Shown: positions 1 to 8,295 of the stretch, one piece after another
Numbering within the stretch: the first letter of the stretch is position 1
How the letters are laid out: each line of letters starts with the position of its first letter
NCBI GenBank assembly: GCA_934699135.1
Contig: CAKUVM010000026.1
Span: 1-24,834, forward strand
Reading direction: 5' to 3'
DNA length: 24,834 bases
Source of the DNA: an uncultured Bacteroidales bacterium
Lineage (GTDB): Bacteria > Bacteroidota > Bacteroidia > Bacteroidales > Marinilabiliaceae
The notes under the pieces: model-generated
What the model was told of the DNA's origin: nothing
What the model saw: only the letters and a program-made list of their open reading frames with translations
Database searches by the model: none
Made by a program: the position numbers and the translations under genes

Positions 1-32
1 GCGACGTTGCGGCGGGGCTTTTTGCTTCTCTG

Positions 33-1019
33 TCACTCCATCAGCCCCCTCACGTCGTCAGCTCCAACATGGAGCAGGCGGGCTATCTCCTCCACGCCCA
101 AGCCCATGCGCTGGAACCCGTGGATGGCGAGGCGCAAGGCCTCATGGCTCTTCTCCGCCTCGGCCTTGCTCTTTTCCGCCTCCACTTTGTTCCTCTCCGC
201 CTCCACCTTGTTCCTCTCCGCCTCGGCCTTGTAATGCTCAATCTTCACGTCGCGGGAGTCCAGCTCCCAGAGTATCTCCTCCTCGACGGACATCTTGCGG
301 CGCATCTCCGAGTCCAGCAGGCCGGCGCGGAGGCGATCCACTACCGCGCGCTCGTCAACGCTCATCCCTGCAACGCCGTCCGGCAGGTTCAGGACGCAAC
401 GATCCGACGGGGCGCAGTGGCGCTGGTCGAAGACTCCCAGGAGGCGCTCCGCGGCGTTGCCGGGGCGGGACGGCAGGCGGGGGATCTGAACTATCACAAT
501 GTCGTGCGTGAGGCTGTCCACGAAGTCCGAAGGGACACCCATCGCAATGGGGCGACCGTCATAGTCCACCAGGCTCCGGCCGTAGCCGTACGCTATGGGC
601 TCGCGCATCGACGGCAGCGTGTGGCCCAGCAGGTAGATGGCCACTATGTGACGCGGCGTGCGGCCGTCCGAGCGCACGTTGGCGGGGTCTGAGTACTGCC
701 CGCCGAGGTATTTGCGGAATCGGAACAGCTCCGTCTGGAGCCACACCTTCTGCAGCTCGATGAGCACCGTCTCCTGGCGCGGGACCCCGTCAGTCGGCGA
801 GGCGTCCTCGACTGTCGCCTTGAAGTCCAGGCGGTATATCGGGTAGTCGCGGTCGGGCGAACGGTCGCGGCCGACCGTGTCAGCGTACTCCTGCGAGGAC
901 AGGGAAAGGCTCGTCACGCTCCGCTTCAGCAACGCGGACAGGAGAATCCGGGCGACCTTCTCGTCCGACATCAGGAACTTGAACGACGTGTCGTATATCG
1001 GGTTCAGTATCTGTATCAT
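33..1019 (-). CDS. Rpn-like PD-(D/E)XK nuclease/transposase-family protein
   Basis: 328 residues. The N-terminus (NPIYDTSFKFLM, residues 6-17) is typical of the Rpn/PD-(D/E)XK 'putative transposase' family that is abundant in Bacteroidales. Putative nuclease-core residues are D65 (in RLDFKATV) and E88-L-Q-K91 (in LIELQKVW). Family members nick DNA and promote RecA-independent recombination in E. coli; many are of unknown role. From about residue 258 the protein becomes a charged coiled coil built from seven-residue units rich in KAEAE and KVEAE, encoded by an almost perfect 21-bp tandem repeat. The last 30 residues look like a short helical domain (GLGVEEIARLLHV). The gene stands alone, with a -7 box 30 bases upstream and the korB terminator behind that. 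The family call is firm; the activity is inferred. Confidence 0.85.
   Translation of the reverse strand: MIQILNPIYDTSFKFLMSDEKVARILLSALLKRSVTSLSLSSQEYADTVGRDRSPDRDYPIYRLDFKATVEDASPTDGVPRQETVLIELQKVWLQTELFRFRKYLGGQYSDPANVRSDGRTPRHIVAIYLLGHTLPSMREPIAYGYGRSLVDYDGRPIAMGVPSDFVDSLTHDIVIVQIPRLPSRPGNAAERLLGVFDQRHCAPSDRCVLNLPDGVAGMSVDERAVVDRLRAGLLDSEMRRKMSVEEEILWELDSRDVKIEHYKAEAERNKVEAERNKVEAEKSKAEAEKSHEALRLAIHGFQRMGLGVEEIARLLHVGADDVRGLME
151..234 (-). repeat. Four tandem 21-bp units encoding coiled-coil heptads
   Basis: Four consecutive 21-base units (151-171, 172-192, 193-213, 214-234) each encode a seven-residue unit of the type KVEAERN/KAEAEKS in the preceding nuclease-family gene. They differ by only a few bases, so unit number could change by slippage or unequal recombination without altering the reading frame. 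Confidence 0.85.
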
Positions 1020-1049
1020 GGGGGCGTTCTTAGGCTTATGCTATAGTCG

Positions 1050-1057
1050 CAAATATA
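1050..1057 (-). promoter_or_regulatory. Bacteroidetes -7 box upstream of the Rpn-like gene
   Basis: On the minus strand this reads TATATTTG, an exact match to TAnnTTTG, 30 bases ahead of the ATG at 1019. No convincing -33 TTG lies 19-21 bases upstream, so only the -7 part is supported. Confidence 0.45.
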
Positions 1058-1095
1058 TGAAATCTTATCGTATCCTCCCCTCACGCAAAAGACTA

Positions 1096-1126
1096 ACCCC
1101 GCTCCGCAACGTATGCGGAACGGGGT
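1096..1126 (-). terminator. Hairpin terminator after korB
   Basis: A 12-bp stem (1096-1107 with 1115-1126) with a 7-base loop lies 25 bases beyond the korB stop. The one imperfect position is a G-U pair in minus-strand RNA but a C-A mismatch in plus-strand RNA, so the structure favours termination of minus-strand (korB) transcripts. The tail is only moderately U-rich (TTAGTCTTTT). Confidence 0.7.
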
Positions 1127-1150
1127 CATTACTGTTGTTCTCTGGTTGTC

Positions 1151-2155
1151 TTACTTCACCTCCCAGATGTCGTTAGTCTCCAGGAGCTCAGCAAAGTTGT
1201 GATACTTCTTTTTCTCAGACACCTCACCGAGCTGGTCCCAGACGGCGTCGTTATACGTAGGTGCCTCAACGTCGCGGATCACGCCAAGAGCCACGGGAAA
1301 GTCAGGGCCCTCCATCAACGCCAATTTAAGTTGGAGCGTATTGTCTTGGCAGTGTGCGTCATGAACCAGGATGTCGTCCTTCGTCACGCCATTCTCGCCA
1401 ATCTTGACCACTTTGAGCCCGAAGCCCTCTTGCACAAGGCCAAACTCCTTGTCTTTGCCAAAGACAAGCGGCTTCCCATGCTCCACGTATATGGCATTCA
1501 ACTCGCGCCCCTCGCGGTTATATACAGCGTCATGGGTGCCGTTGTTGAATATGACGCAGTTCTGCAGAATCTCGCAGACCGAGGCGCCCTTGTGCTTATA
1601 CGCGGCCTTGAGGATGTCCACAGTCCCCTGCGCGTCGGTGGCCACCGCGCGGGCAAAGAAATGGCCGCGCGCGCCAAAACAGAGCTCAGCTGGGCGGAAA
1701 GGATCTTCCACGGTACCGTAGGGCGATGACTTAGAGACGAAACCGCGCGGAGACGTTGGGCTATACTGGCCTTTGGTGAGGCCGTAGATGCGGTTGTTTA
1801 GCAATATCATGTTGAGGTCGATATTGCGGCGGTTGGCATGGATGAAATGGTTGCCGCCTATGGCGAGACCGTCGCCGTCTCCGCTCACCTGCCAAACGGT
1901 CAGGTTGGGGTTGGCCACTTTGACTCCAGTGGCAATGGCCGCCGCGCGGCCGTGGATGGTGTTCATGCCATATGTGGCCATATAGTGGGGCAGGCGGCTG
2001 GAGCAGCCGATGCCAGAGATGACGGCCGTCTCCCACGGCGCTACGCCGATCTCCGCCATAGCCTTGTGGAGCGAGGCGAGGAAGAAATGGTCTCCACAGC
2101 CAGGGCACCAGCGCGGCTGGCCTTTCTTATAGTCGTTTATAGTGAAATCGCTCAT
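1151..2155 (-). CDS. korB: 2-oxoacid:ferredoxin oxidoreductase, beta subunit
   Basis: 334 residues, the thiamine-diphosphate-binding beta subunit of a CoA-acylating 2-oxoacid:ferredoxin oxidoreductase, probably acting on 2-oxoglutarate. With KorA it oxidatively decarboxylates the oxoacid to acyl-CoA and reduces ferredoxin in the cytoplasm. Visible features are the Cys pair in RWCPGCGDH (C17, C20) and a further Cys at C51 (GIGCSSR), expected cluster ligands, and the TPP/Mg motif starting GDGDGLAIGGNH (residues 92-103) and ending LLNNRIYG (about 118-125). Length fits the family. It lies 27 bases after korA and is closed by a hairpin terminator. The substrate cannot be read from the sequence; other 2-oxoacids are possible. 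Confidence 0.93.
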   Translation of the reverse strand: MSDFTINDYKKGQPRWCPGCGDHFFLASLHKAMAEIGVAPWETAVISGIGCSSRLPHYMATYGMNTIHGRAAAIATGVKVANPNLTVWQVSGDGDGLAIGGNHFIHANRRNIDLNMILLNNRIYGLTKGQYSPTSPRGFVSKSSPYGTVEDPFRPAELCFGARGHFFARAVATDAQGTVDILKAAYKHKGASVCEILQNCVIFNNGTHDAVYNREGRELNAIYVEHGKPLVFGKDKEFGLVQEGFGLKVVKIGENGVTKDDILVHDAHCQDNTLQLKLALMEGPDFPVALGVIRDVEAPTYNDAVWDQLGEVSEKKKYHNFAELLETNDIWEVK

Positions 2156-2182
2156 GATGTTCTGATAAATGCTTTTTTAACC

Positions 2183-4033
2183 CTAACCCTTGATAATCTT
2201 GTCGAAAGCCTCAACGAGCTCGTTGACCACGAATGGCTGACCCTTGACTTGGTTGAACTGGTACGGCACGAAGCCGTCCACCTTCATCCGCAAGAAGGCT
2301 GCGAACTGGCCAAGGTTCTGCTCCGCCACCACCACTTTCTTGTATCTCTTCAGCACTTCCGCCGTGTTGGCGGGCAGCGGGTTGATGAACTTGAAGTGGG
2401 CCAAGGCCACTCTCTTGCCTGCTGTGCGCATCTCGTCCATTGCCGCACGGAGATGACCGTAGGTGCCGCCAAAGCCAACAATGAGCAAGTCGGCATCGTC
2501 CTTATCTCCAAGCACCTCGACATCAGGCACTTCAATCTTGTCCACCTTGGCCTGACGGAGGCGGCACATAAGATCATGGTTCTCTGGGTTGGTGGATATG
2601 GCGCCTGTCTTGTTGTCTTTTTCCAAGCCTCCAAGGATGTGCTGGAATCCCTCACGGCCAGGCACGGCCCAGTAGCGCACGTCGGTCTTCTCGTCACGCA
2701 TATATGGGGTCCACTTTCCTTTGAGTTCCTCGGGCACGTAGGGAGGCCTGATGGCGGGGAACTTGTCTAGCTCAGGGAGTCGGAACGCGGCGGAGCCGTT
2801 GGCCACGAAAGCGTCGGTCAGCAGCACCACGGGCGTCATGTGCTCTAGGGCAATCTTGCAGGCCTGGTAGGCCGCGTCGAAGCAGTCGACAGGCGAAGTG
2901 GCCGCCACGACCGGCATAGGGCTCTCGCCATTGCGGCCGAAGAGCACCTGCAGCAAGTCGGTCTGCTCACTCTTTGTCGGGAGACCCGTGGCAGGGCCGC
3001 CGCGCTGCACGTCAATGACCACGAGCGGCAGCTCCAGGATGACGGCCAGGTTCATGGCCTCGCTCTTGAGGCATATGCCCGGGCCCGATGTGGACGTGAC
3101 ACCAAGCGCGCCGGCAAACGACGCGCCGAGAGCCGAGGAGCAGCCGGCCAACTCGTCTTCACACTGCACGGTGATGACACCCAGAGACTTGTGCTTAGAC
3201 AACTCATGAAGGATGTCTGTGGCAGGGGTTATGGGGTAAGAGCCAAGGAAGAGGCGCAGGCCCGCCTTCTCGGCAGCGGCTATGAGGCCGTAGGCCGTGG
3301 CCTTGTTGCCCGTGATGTCCATATATCGGCCAGGAGTCTTGACCTTGCTCTCCACGCGATAGACGTTGGCGGCAGAGCTGTGGGTGTTGTGGCCATAATC
3401 ATAGCCGGCCTGGATGACTTTTATGTTGGCGTCGGCCACGCCGGGCTTCTTGGCGAACTTCTCGCGCAAAAAGTTGAAGGCCACGTCGAGGTCGCGGCTG
3501 AAGAGCCAGCACACGAGGCCCAAGGCGAACATATTGCGGCACTTGACTATGCTCTTGACGTCCATGCCGGAGTCCGCCAGGCAGTCTTTGACCATCTGCG
3601 TGATGGGGCATGCGATGACGCGGTCCGGGTCTATGCCCATCTCGGCGAGCGGGTCCGCGGTCTCAAAGGCGGCTTTCTTCAAGTCCGCCTCGCGGAAAGC
3701 GTCGGTGTCTATTATGATGGTGGCGTCTGGCTTGGCGTAGCGATACTGTGTCTTTAGGGCAGCCGCGTTCATGGCCACCAAGACGTCGCACTTGTCTCCC
3801 GGCGTGTACACCACGCCGGCGCCAATGTGCACCTGGAAGCCGGACACGCCCGTGAGCGAGCCTTGCGGGGCGCGGATGTCGGCCGGGTAATCGGGAAACG
3901 TGCTGATGCTGTTGCCCACGGTAGCCGACACTGTGGAGAAGATGTTACCTGCCAACTGCATGCCGTCGCCGGAGTCGCCGGAGAAACGGACAGTCACGTT
4001 GTCAAGTTCTTTCACAATCATTTTGTCTGCCAT
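2183..4033 (-). CDS. korA: 2-oxoacid:ferredoxin oxidoreductase, fused gamma-alpha subunit
   Basis: 616 residues. The N-terminal third is the gamma domain (VRFSGDSGDGMQLAGN, about residues 15-30); the remainder is the alpha domain, beginning near GNKATAYGLIAAAEKAG and continuing with LGSYPITPATDILHEL, the pyrimidine-binding part of the TPP site, then the C-terminal domain ending in NQVKGQPFVVNELVEAF. The gamma-alpha fusion of just over 600 residues is the normal form of KorA in Bacteroidetes. It pairs with the downstream korB as a heterotetramer. The start is 45 bases after the gldA stop, so the three genes may be cotranscribed. Assignment to 2-oxoglutarate rather than another oxoacid is by family convention. 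Confidence 0.93.
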   Translation of the reverse strand: MADKMIVKELDNVTVRFSGDSGDGMQLAGNIFSTVSATVGNSISTFPDYPADIRAPQGSLTGVSGFQVHIGAGVVYTPGDKCDVLVAMNAAALKTQYRYAKPDATIIIDTDAFREADLKKAAFETADPLAEMGIDPDRVIACPITQMVKDCLADSGMDVKSIVKCRNMFALGLVCWLFSRDLDVAFNFLREKFAKKPGVADANIKVIQAGYDYGHNTHSSAANVYRVESKVKTPGRYMDITGNKATAYGLIAAAEKAGLRLFLGSYPITPATDILHELSKHKSLGVITVQCEDELAGCSSALGASFAGALGVTSTSGPGICLKSEAMNLAVILELPLVVIDVQRGGPATGLPTKSEQTDLLQVLFGRNGESPMPVVAATSPVDCFDAAYQACKIALEHMTPVVLLTDAFVANGSAAFRLPELDKFPAIRPPYVPEELKGKWTPYMRDEKTDVRYWAVPGREGFQHILGGLEKDNKTGAISTNPENHDLMCRLRQAKVDKIEVPDVEVLGDKDDADLLIVGFGGTYGHLRAAMDEMRTAGKRVALAHFKFINPLPANTAEVLKRYKKVVVAEQNLGQFAAFLRMKVDGFVPYQFNQVKGQPFVVNELVEAFDKIIKG

Positions 4034-4078
4034 ATCGTTTGATTTGTTTATTGATTCTTTAGTCGGAGTTTCTGCAGC

Positions 4079-4999
4079 TCACGCTTCCGCCTCATGCAGC
4101 GTCAGTTGGTGGAAGACGTCCTCAACCCCCTCTTCCACGGCCGCCAGTCGCAGCAGAGGCGCGCCGTGCGAGGCCGCGAATTTAAAAGCCGCGAGGCGCA
4201 AGTCTCCCGCCTTGGCAGGCGCAGTGAGGCGGAAGCGGCGAGGCCCCGTGGCCACGGCCTTAGCGCCAAGCTCTTGGGAGAGGATGGCGGCGTCTACGTC
4301 CGAGGCGAACTCCACGTCCACCACCTGCCCGTCCGCAGCCAAGCTAAGAACCTCCTCCACGCTCCCTTGGGCGCGGATTTGACCGTGGTCTATTATGATT
4401 ATGTGGTCGCACGTCGCCTCCACCTCTTGCATTATGTGCGTGGAGAGGATGACCGTGCGCTCCCGCGCAAGGCTGCGGATGAGTTCCCTCACCTCCACAA
4501 TTTGGTTGGGGTCCAGGCCCGTCGTCGGCTCATCCAAAATCACCACCTTGGGGTCCCCTATCAGAGCCTGCGCGATGCCCACGCGCTGGCGATAGCCCTT
4601 GGACAACGCGCCAATCTGCTTGCGCGCCTCCGGAGCCAGCCCAGTCATCCTGACCAGCTCTTCCACCTTGCCGGTGGGATCTGACACTCCATACATGCCG
4701 GCCACCATGGCCAAATATTCGCGCACGTACATGTCGAGATATAACGGGTTATGCTCCGGCAGATAGCCTATGAGGCGGCGCACCGCCAACGGCTCGGCCT
4801 CTATGTCATGGCCACACACGCTCACGCTCCCGCTGTCGGGCCGCACGTAGCCCGTCACCACTTTCATCAGCGTTGACTTGCCCGCCCCGTTTGGGCCAAG
4901 CAGGCCGACAACCTCGCCCTCCGCCACGCGGGCGGACACGTTGTCCAAGGCGCGCTGCTCTCCGTACGCCTTGGTTATGTTGCGGATAATGATGGACAT
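4079..4999 (-). CDS. gldA: ABC transporter ATP-binding protein, GldA-like
   Basis: 306 residues from the ATG at 4999. An in-frame ATG at 5071 would add 24 residues of no family character, so the inner start is preferred (MSIIIRNITKAYGEQRALDN). A complete ABC ATPase is visible: Walker A GLLGPNGAGKST, signature LSKGYRQRVGIAQAL, Walker B VVILDEPTTGLDP and H-loop ILSTH. The C-terminal about 80 residues are the regulatory extension typical of GldA/NatA-like exporters. GldA is required for gliding in Flavobacterium. In non-gliding Bacteroidales homologues are common and their cargo is unknown. The usual permease partners (gldF/gldG) are not adjacent, which is odd; neighbours are korA downstream and a lipoprotein upstream. 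Confidence 0.85.
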   Translation of the reverse strand: MSIIIRNITKAYGEQRALDNVSARVAEGEVVGLLGPNGAGKSTLMKVVTGYVRPDSGSVSVCGHDIEAEPLAVRRLIGYLPEHNPLYLDMYVREYLAMVAGMYGVSDPTGKVEELVRMTGLAPEARKQIGALSKGYRQRVGIAQALIGDPKVVILDEPTTGLDPNQIVEVRELIRSLARERTVILSTHIMQEVEATCDHIIIIDHGQIRAQGSVEEVLSLAADGQVVDVEFASDVDAAILSQELGAKAVATGPRRFRLTAPAKAGDLRLAAFKFAASHGAPLLRLAAVEEGVEDVFHQLTLHEAEA

Positions 5000-5007
5000 C
5001 GCAAGGG

Positions 5008-5015
5008 TAAAGTTA
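5008..5015 (-). promoter_or_regulatory. Possible -7 box before gldA
   Basis: The minus strand reads TAACTTTA, one base from TAnnTTTG, only 8 bases before the chosen ATG, so a transcript from it would be almost leaderless. It lies in a 13-base stretch, ATTGGCTAACTTT, that recurs exactly before the ATPase gene at 17119. Confidence 0.3.
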
Positions 5016-5140
5016 GCCAATTTGGGTGAATATAGGAAGCGGCACCCGCCCGCAAGAGGGGGATGCCGCAATGCAATTCAGTGAAATACCTACACAGGCC
5101 GTCTAGTAATATACAGATGCTGCTCTGCGTGTTATAAATA

Positions 5141-5152
5141 TTGACGCGTCAA
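5141..5152. promoter_or_regulatory. Perfect 12-bp palindrome, possible operator
   Basis: TTGACGCGTCAA is a perfect 12-bp palindrome in the gap between the Ser-rich lipoprotein stop (5166) and gldA. It could bind a dimeric regulator, but nothing here identifies one. Confidence 0.25.
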
Positions 5153-5165
5153 AGCCGTCATCGCG

Positions 5166-5489
5166 TTACTTGGTCACCGTCTTGCGCCCTTTTGAGGTGG
5201 AGCTGCCCCCCGTGGCCTTGCCTGCGTCGGAGCTTTTGAGGCCGGATGAGCTGCCACTGGATGATGAGCCGCCGTTGGATGACGAGGAGTAGGACGCTGA
5301 GGATGATGACGACGATGACCTGGACTGCGCCGCCACCGAGGCTGCGTGCACCGTGGTGTTGTATATCTCGCGGCCGAGACTGGAGTCGGCCACAGCCAGC
5401 ACCTGACGGCAAGATGTGAGGAGCAGCCCCACCGCAAGCGCGGCCACGGCGCAACGGAGCGTGCCGCTTATTGACATTCGCGTTTTCAT
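5166..5489 (-). CDS. Small Ser-rich lipoprotein, function unknown
   Basis: 107 residues. The N-terminus is a lipoprotein signal: basic start, hydrophobic stretch AVAALAVGLLL and lipobox LTSC with the modified Cys at residue 27. After about 30 ordinary residues (VADSSLGREIYNTTVHAASV) the protein becomes a low-complexity tail of Ser, Gly and Lys (residues about 55-107) ending in KGRKTVTK. Such tails usually act as flexible linkers or wall/surface-facing spacers. It begins 28 bases after the C1-peptidase gene and is probably the last gene of that operon. I do not recognise a family. An in-frame Met at residue 5 is an alternative start. Confidence 0.7.
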   Translation of the reverse strand: MKTRMSISGTLRCAVAALAVGLLLTSCRQVLAVADSSLGREIYNTTVHAASVAAQSRSSSSSSSASYSSSSNGGSSSSGSSSGLKSSDAGKATGGSSTSKGRKTVTK

Positions 5490-5517
5490 GGCTCTTAGAT
5501 TTTATGTATCTGTGACG

Positions 5518-7293
5518 TTATTTCATTTTTACCACCCTGCGGGGCTTAGCGGGAGACATGCCCACCGTCCGGGTCCACTCCATGGCTTTGTTTCGCAAGT
5601 CGCCGCTCTTGCGTGCCGCGTTGATGAGGGCGGAGATCTCCTCGGGCGTGTATGTGTTCAACGCCGCGGGAGTCACGGCCGTCTGCTCGGCAAAATGGGC
5701 GTTCTGTTTGGGCTTGGCGGTGGCCAAGCGGAGTGACTTGTTGTTTGATATGTCCGTTTTCAGCACCCCGTTCTCAAACTCCAGAGGGCCGCCCTCAGAG
5801 TTTGTGAGGAAATAGTAGTTGTTGCTCTCGTCGCTCTCTGTCACCGAGCAGAAAGCGTCCGCCATCAGCACCATGTAATATTTGCCTGTCACGTTAGGCA
5901 TCTTGTAGGTCCAGGAGAAGTAAGACTCCTCGCCATTTACGGTCGAGGCTACAGACGCGCCGCCAGGGATGTCAATGTTGGTCAGCGAATAGCCTTGCGC
6001 CTCCACGCCGCCCAACGTCTCGCTGGCCTCCTCGGGGTCCCACTGGCCGTTCATCTCTCCCTCCTTTAGTCCGAAGAGGTCAGAGTAGAGGTCGATCAAG
6101 ACGATGGTATACTGGTTGGCGTTGTAGGCGTTGTAGAGCAGGTAGCAGTTGCCCCAAGTGGCTGAGGCGGGCACGGTGCCGGAGCCGGCGTTGCACACGT
6201 CGTAGGTCAATGTGCGCCACGTGGGGTCGGCGGCGTCGGGGTCGGAGTCGTCTTCATAGTCCACGTCTGTCACCTTATACGGCTGCAGGTCAACCTTTGA
6301 CGATGAGTCACCATAGCCCTTGTCATTCTCATCGCTCTCATAGAGGGCGAAACCATATTGCGCGAATTCGCCGCTGGCGTCGCCGTTGCAGAAAAAGTCG
6401 TAGTCTATCCAGATGAAGCCATCGTCTCCCCAACTTTGGCCCCAAGAGTTCACCACTTTAAAGGCCCCGTTTTTGCCCATGTTGTCATCGTAGCCCACAA
6501 GGGTTATGGCGTGATAGGAGTGCATGCCGGTGCGGTTGAATGTGCCGTGGCTGTAGAGCACGTCACTCCCTCTCGCGTTCATAAAGTTGTCCCCCAAGTG
6601 CGCGCCAAAGACTATGGGATGGCCCTCGTAGAGATACCTTTTCAGCTTGGCGGGGTCGCCTATCTCCACCTCGCGATAGCTGCCTATCTTATACTTCGCC
6701 GCGTTCTTGTCGGCAGCGGCGGTGTTTTCGCAGTCGCAATCCTCTTTCGACTCAAACTGCAGTCGGCCCATGCCGCTCCACGAGGCCACCCCGGAATATT
6801 GCATATGCCTCAGCGCCCCAAAGATGCACGAGCCCTTGCACTTCTCGTTCTTATACTTGGAGTCCAACGCCTTGAAGATATAGGCGGGGCTGAATATGTC
6901 TTCCTTTGTCAGGTCGTTGGTCTTGATGTCATGGGCGTGAGCGTATAGCCAGGTGCGGGCGTAATACGCCGTGGCCCAAGCCGTGCAAGAGCCATAGCTT
7001 CCTTGGTTCCCTATGGGCGGGAGCCACGGCGACAGGTCTACCACGCCGGCCACTTTCCCGCCGACAATGCTGCCGCCGCCAGTGTTTATCTGGATGTCGT
7101 CCTCAACTTCAGATGTGTCCTCGTCTCTTTCTAGCCATCCTAGGCCCTTGTCGTCAATCACCACGCGCGTGCCATCGTCAGTGTCGTCAACAATGCCGAG
7201 GATGGTGTTCAGCACGTCCTCATCGCAAGCGGTGAGGGCTGCCCCCGCCGCCAATGACAGGCCGGCCACGGCCATCAGACTGAATCGTTTCAT
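5518..7293 (-). CDS. C1 (papain)-family lipoprotein peptidase with C-terminal CARDB-like domain
   Basis: 591 residues from the ATG at 7293. The upstream in-frame ATG at 7380 would run into the preceding gene and hide the lipoprotein signal, so it is rejected. The signal ends in lipobox ALTAC (Cys23), giving a periplasmic or surface lipoprotein. An acidic linker follows (about 24-80). The papain fold carries Q97 (GNQGSYGSC), nucleophile C103, H261 (HAITLVGYDD) and N282 (VVNSWGQSWGDDG), so the catalytic set is complete. Several extra Cys pairs (CKGSC, CDCEN) may form disulfides. The C-terminal about 230 residues end in SVTESDESNNYY, the usual close of a CARDB/Ig-like adhesion domain. Acidic Asp-rich loops may bind calcium. 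Substrate unknown. Confidence 0.85.
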   Translation of the reverse strand: MKRFSLMAVAGLSLAAGAALTACDEDVLNTILGIVDDTDDGTRVVIDDKGLGWLERDEDTSEVEDDIQINTGGGSIVGGKVAGVVDLSPWLPPIGNQGSYGSCTAWATAYYARTWLYAHAHDIKTNDLTKEDIFSPAYIFKALDSKYKNEKCKGSCIFGALRHMQYSGVASWSGMGRLQFESKEDCDCENTAAADKNAAKYKIGSYREVEIGDPAKLKRYLYEGHPIVFGAHLGDNFMNARGSDVLYSHGTFNRTGMHSYHAITLVGYDDNMGKNGAFKVVNSWGQSWGDDGFIWIDYDFFCNGDASGEFAQYGFALYESDENDKGYGDSSSKVDLQPYKVTDVDYEDDSDPDAADPTWRTLTYDVCNAGSGTVPASATWGNCYLLYNAYNANQYTIVLIDLYSDLFGLKEGEMNGQWDPEEASETLGGVEAQGYSLTNIDIPGGASVASTVNGEESYFSWTYKMPNVTGKYYMVLMADAFCSVTESDESNNYYFLTNSEGGPLEFENGVLKTDISNNKSLRLATAKPKQNAHFAEQTAVTPAALNTYTPEEISALINAARKSGDLRNKAMEWTRTVGMSPAKPRRVVKMK

Positions 7294-7336
7294 AATGGAG
7301 CTTGTTTTTAGTGTTGTATGATGGGGGATCGCCCCG

Positions 7337-8278
7337 CTAAAGTGCCATGTTTTCAGAGGCTGCAATTTTAGCGCCGTCACTCATCCGCGCGCGGCCGAAG
7401 TCCGGCTTGCGGATGAATGAGCAACCAGTGAGCCTCACGTCTTTGGAGAACTGCGCGTCGCCCACCTCCAAATCGCCAAGCGCCACCACGCGGTCCAAAG
7501 TCAGCAAGTCGGCAAACGCGGCCCCGGCCATGTTTGTGGTCCCGAGCAGGAACGAGCCGCGAAACTCAACCCGCCCGCCGAAGTGGCAATATGCGAAGTC
7601 GAGCAAGCCGTTGGCCCTGACGGAAGACATGCTAACGAACCCTCCGAAAGATGAGTTGGCGAAGACGGCGTCGCACTCCAGCCGCGCCCACTGCCACATG
7701 GAGTCTTGCCTCCACTCGACGTTCATAAAGCTGGAGCGCGGGCCAAACGTGGCGGCCGAGGCCGAGAAGGGCTCCCAGAACGACGTGCCGCTAAGAACGG
7801 CTCCACCATGGAAGACGCTACCGTCTACCGACACCCGGCCGCGGCATACGCACTTTTCCATCACCATCCGCCCCGCGAATGACGACTGGCCAAGGTCAAC
7901 GTCGGCGAGGAAGGTGCAACCCACGAAAGAGACGTCTTGCCCGAATGACGAGGCAACCATCTGCCGCCCGTCATTGACGGTCTGTTTGGAACTCACTCGC
8001 CCCTCGAAGACGCAATTCACAAAAACCACCTCACCCTCCACGGCCACCGACGCCATCGGCATCAGGCGCAGCCCACTGCCCGCGTCGGCGAAACACAGGT
8101 CTCCTGATATGTGGGCGCCGTTCACCACAACGCCCTCGCCTTTCTGCATTTTCTTCACCACGGCGGCCGACGTCATTGTCTTGCCGCCCTCGGCTCTCGC
8201 CTCGCCTCCGTCAGAGCACGCGGTGCAGGCCGCCAGCCACGCAAAGACGGCCACGATGGCCTTCAGATATGTTCTCAT
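7337..8278 (-). CDS. Lipoprotein with pentapeptide-like beta-helix repeats
   Basis: 313 residues. The signal peptide is MRTYLKAIVAVFAWLAAC with lipobox LAAC (Cys18). From about residue 50 the protein is a long run of degenerate repeats with alternating small and aromatic positions (VSFVGCTFLADVDLGQSSF, RVSVDGSVFHG, GLLDFAYCHFGGRVEFRGSF), the pattern of pentapeptide-repeat right-handed beta-helices. Such proteins are generally binding scaffolds without enzyme activity. It lies 17 bases after the thioesterase gene and 43 bases before the peptidase gene, so the genes are likely cotranscribed. It may present or protect the peptidase at the cell surface; that is inference from position only. Confidence 0.75.
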   Translation of the reverse strand: MRTYLKAIVAVFAWLAACTACSDGGEARAEGGKTMTSAAVVKKMQKGEGVVVNGAHISGDLCFADAGSGLRLMPMASVAVEGEVVFVNCVFEGRVSSKQTVNDGRQMVASSFGQDVSFVGCTFLADVDLGQSSFAGRMVMEKCVCRGRVSVDGSVFHGGAVLSGTSFWEPFSASAATFGPRSSFMNVEWRQDSMWQWARLECDAVFANSSFGGFVSMSSVRANGLLDFAYCHFGGRVEFRGSFLLGTTNMAGAAFADLLTLDRVVALGDLEVGDAQFSKDVRLTGCSFIRKPDFGRARMSDGAKIAASENMAL

Positions 8279-8295
8279 AGTGGTGTATATGTCCG

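Noticed and set aside
69..692. Plus-strand open frame opposite the Rpn-like gene
   Set aside because: Antisense shadow in GC-rich DNA; no recognisable motif, and the minus-strand product has clear family features.
1838..2770. 310-codon plus-strand frame across korB and korA
   Set aside because: Runs antisense to two well-recognised genes and spans their junction; no family character.
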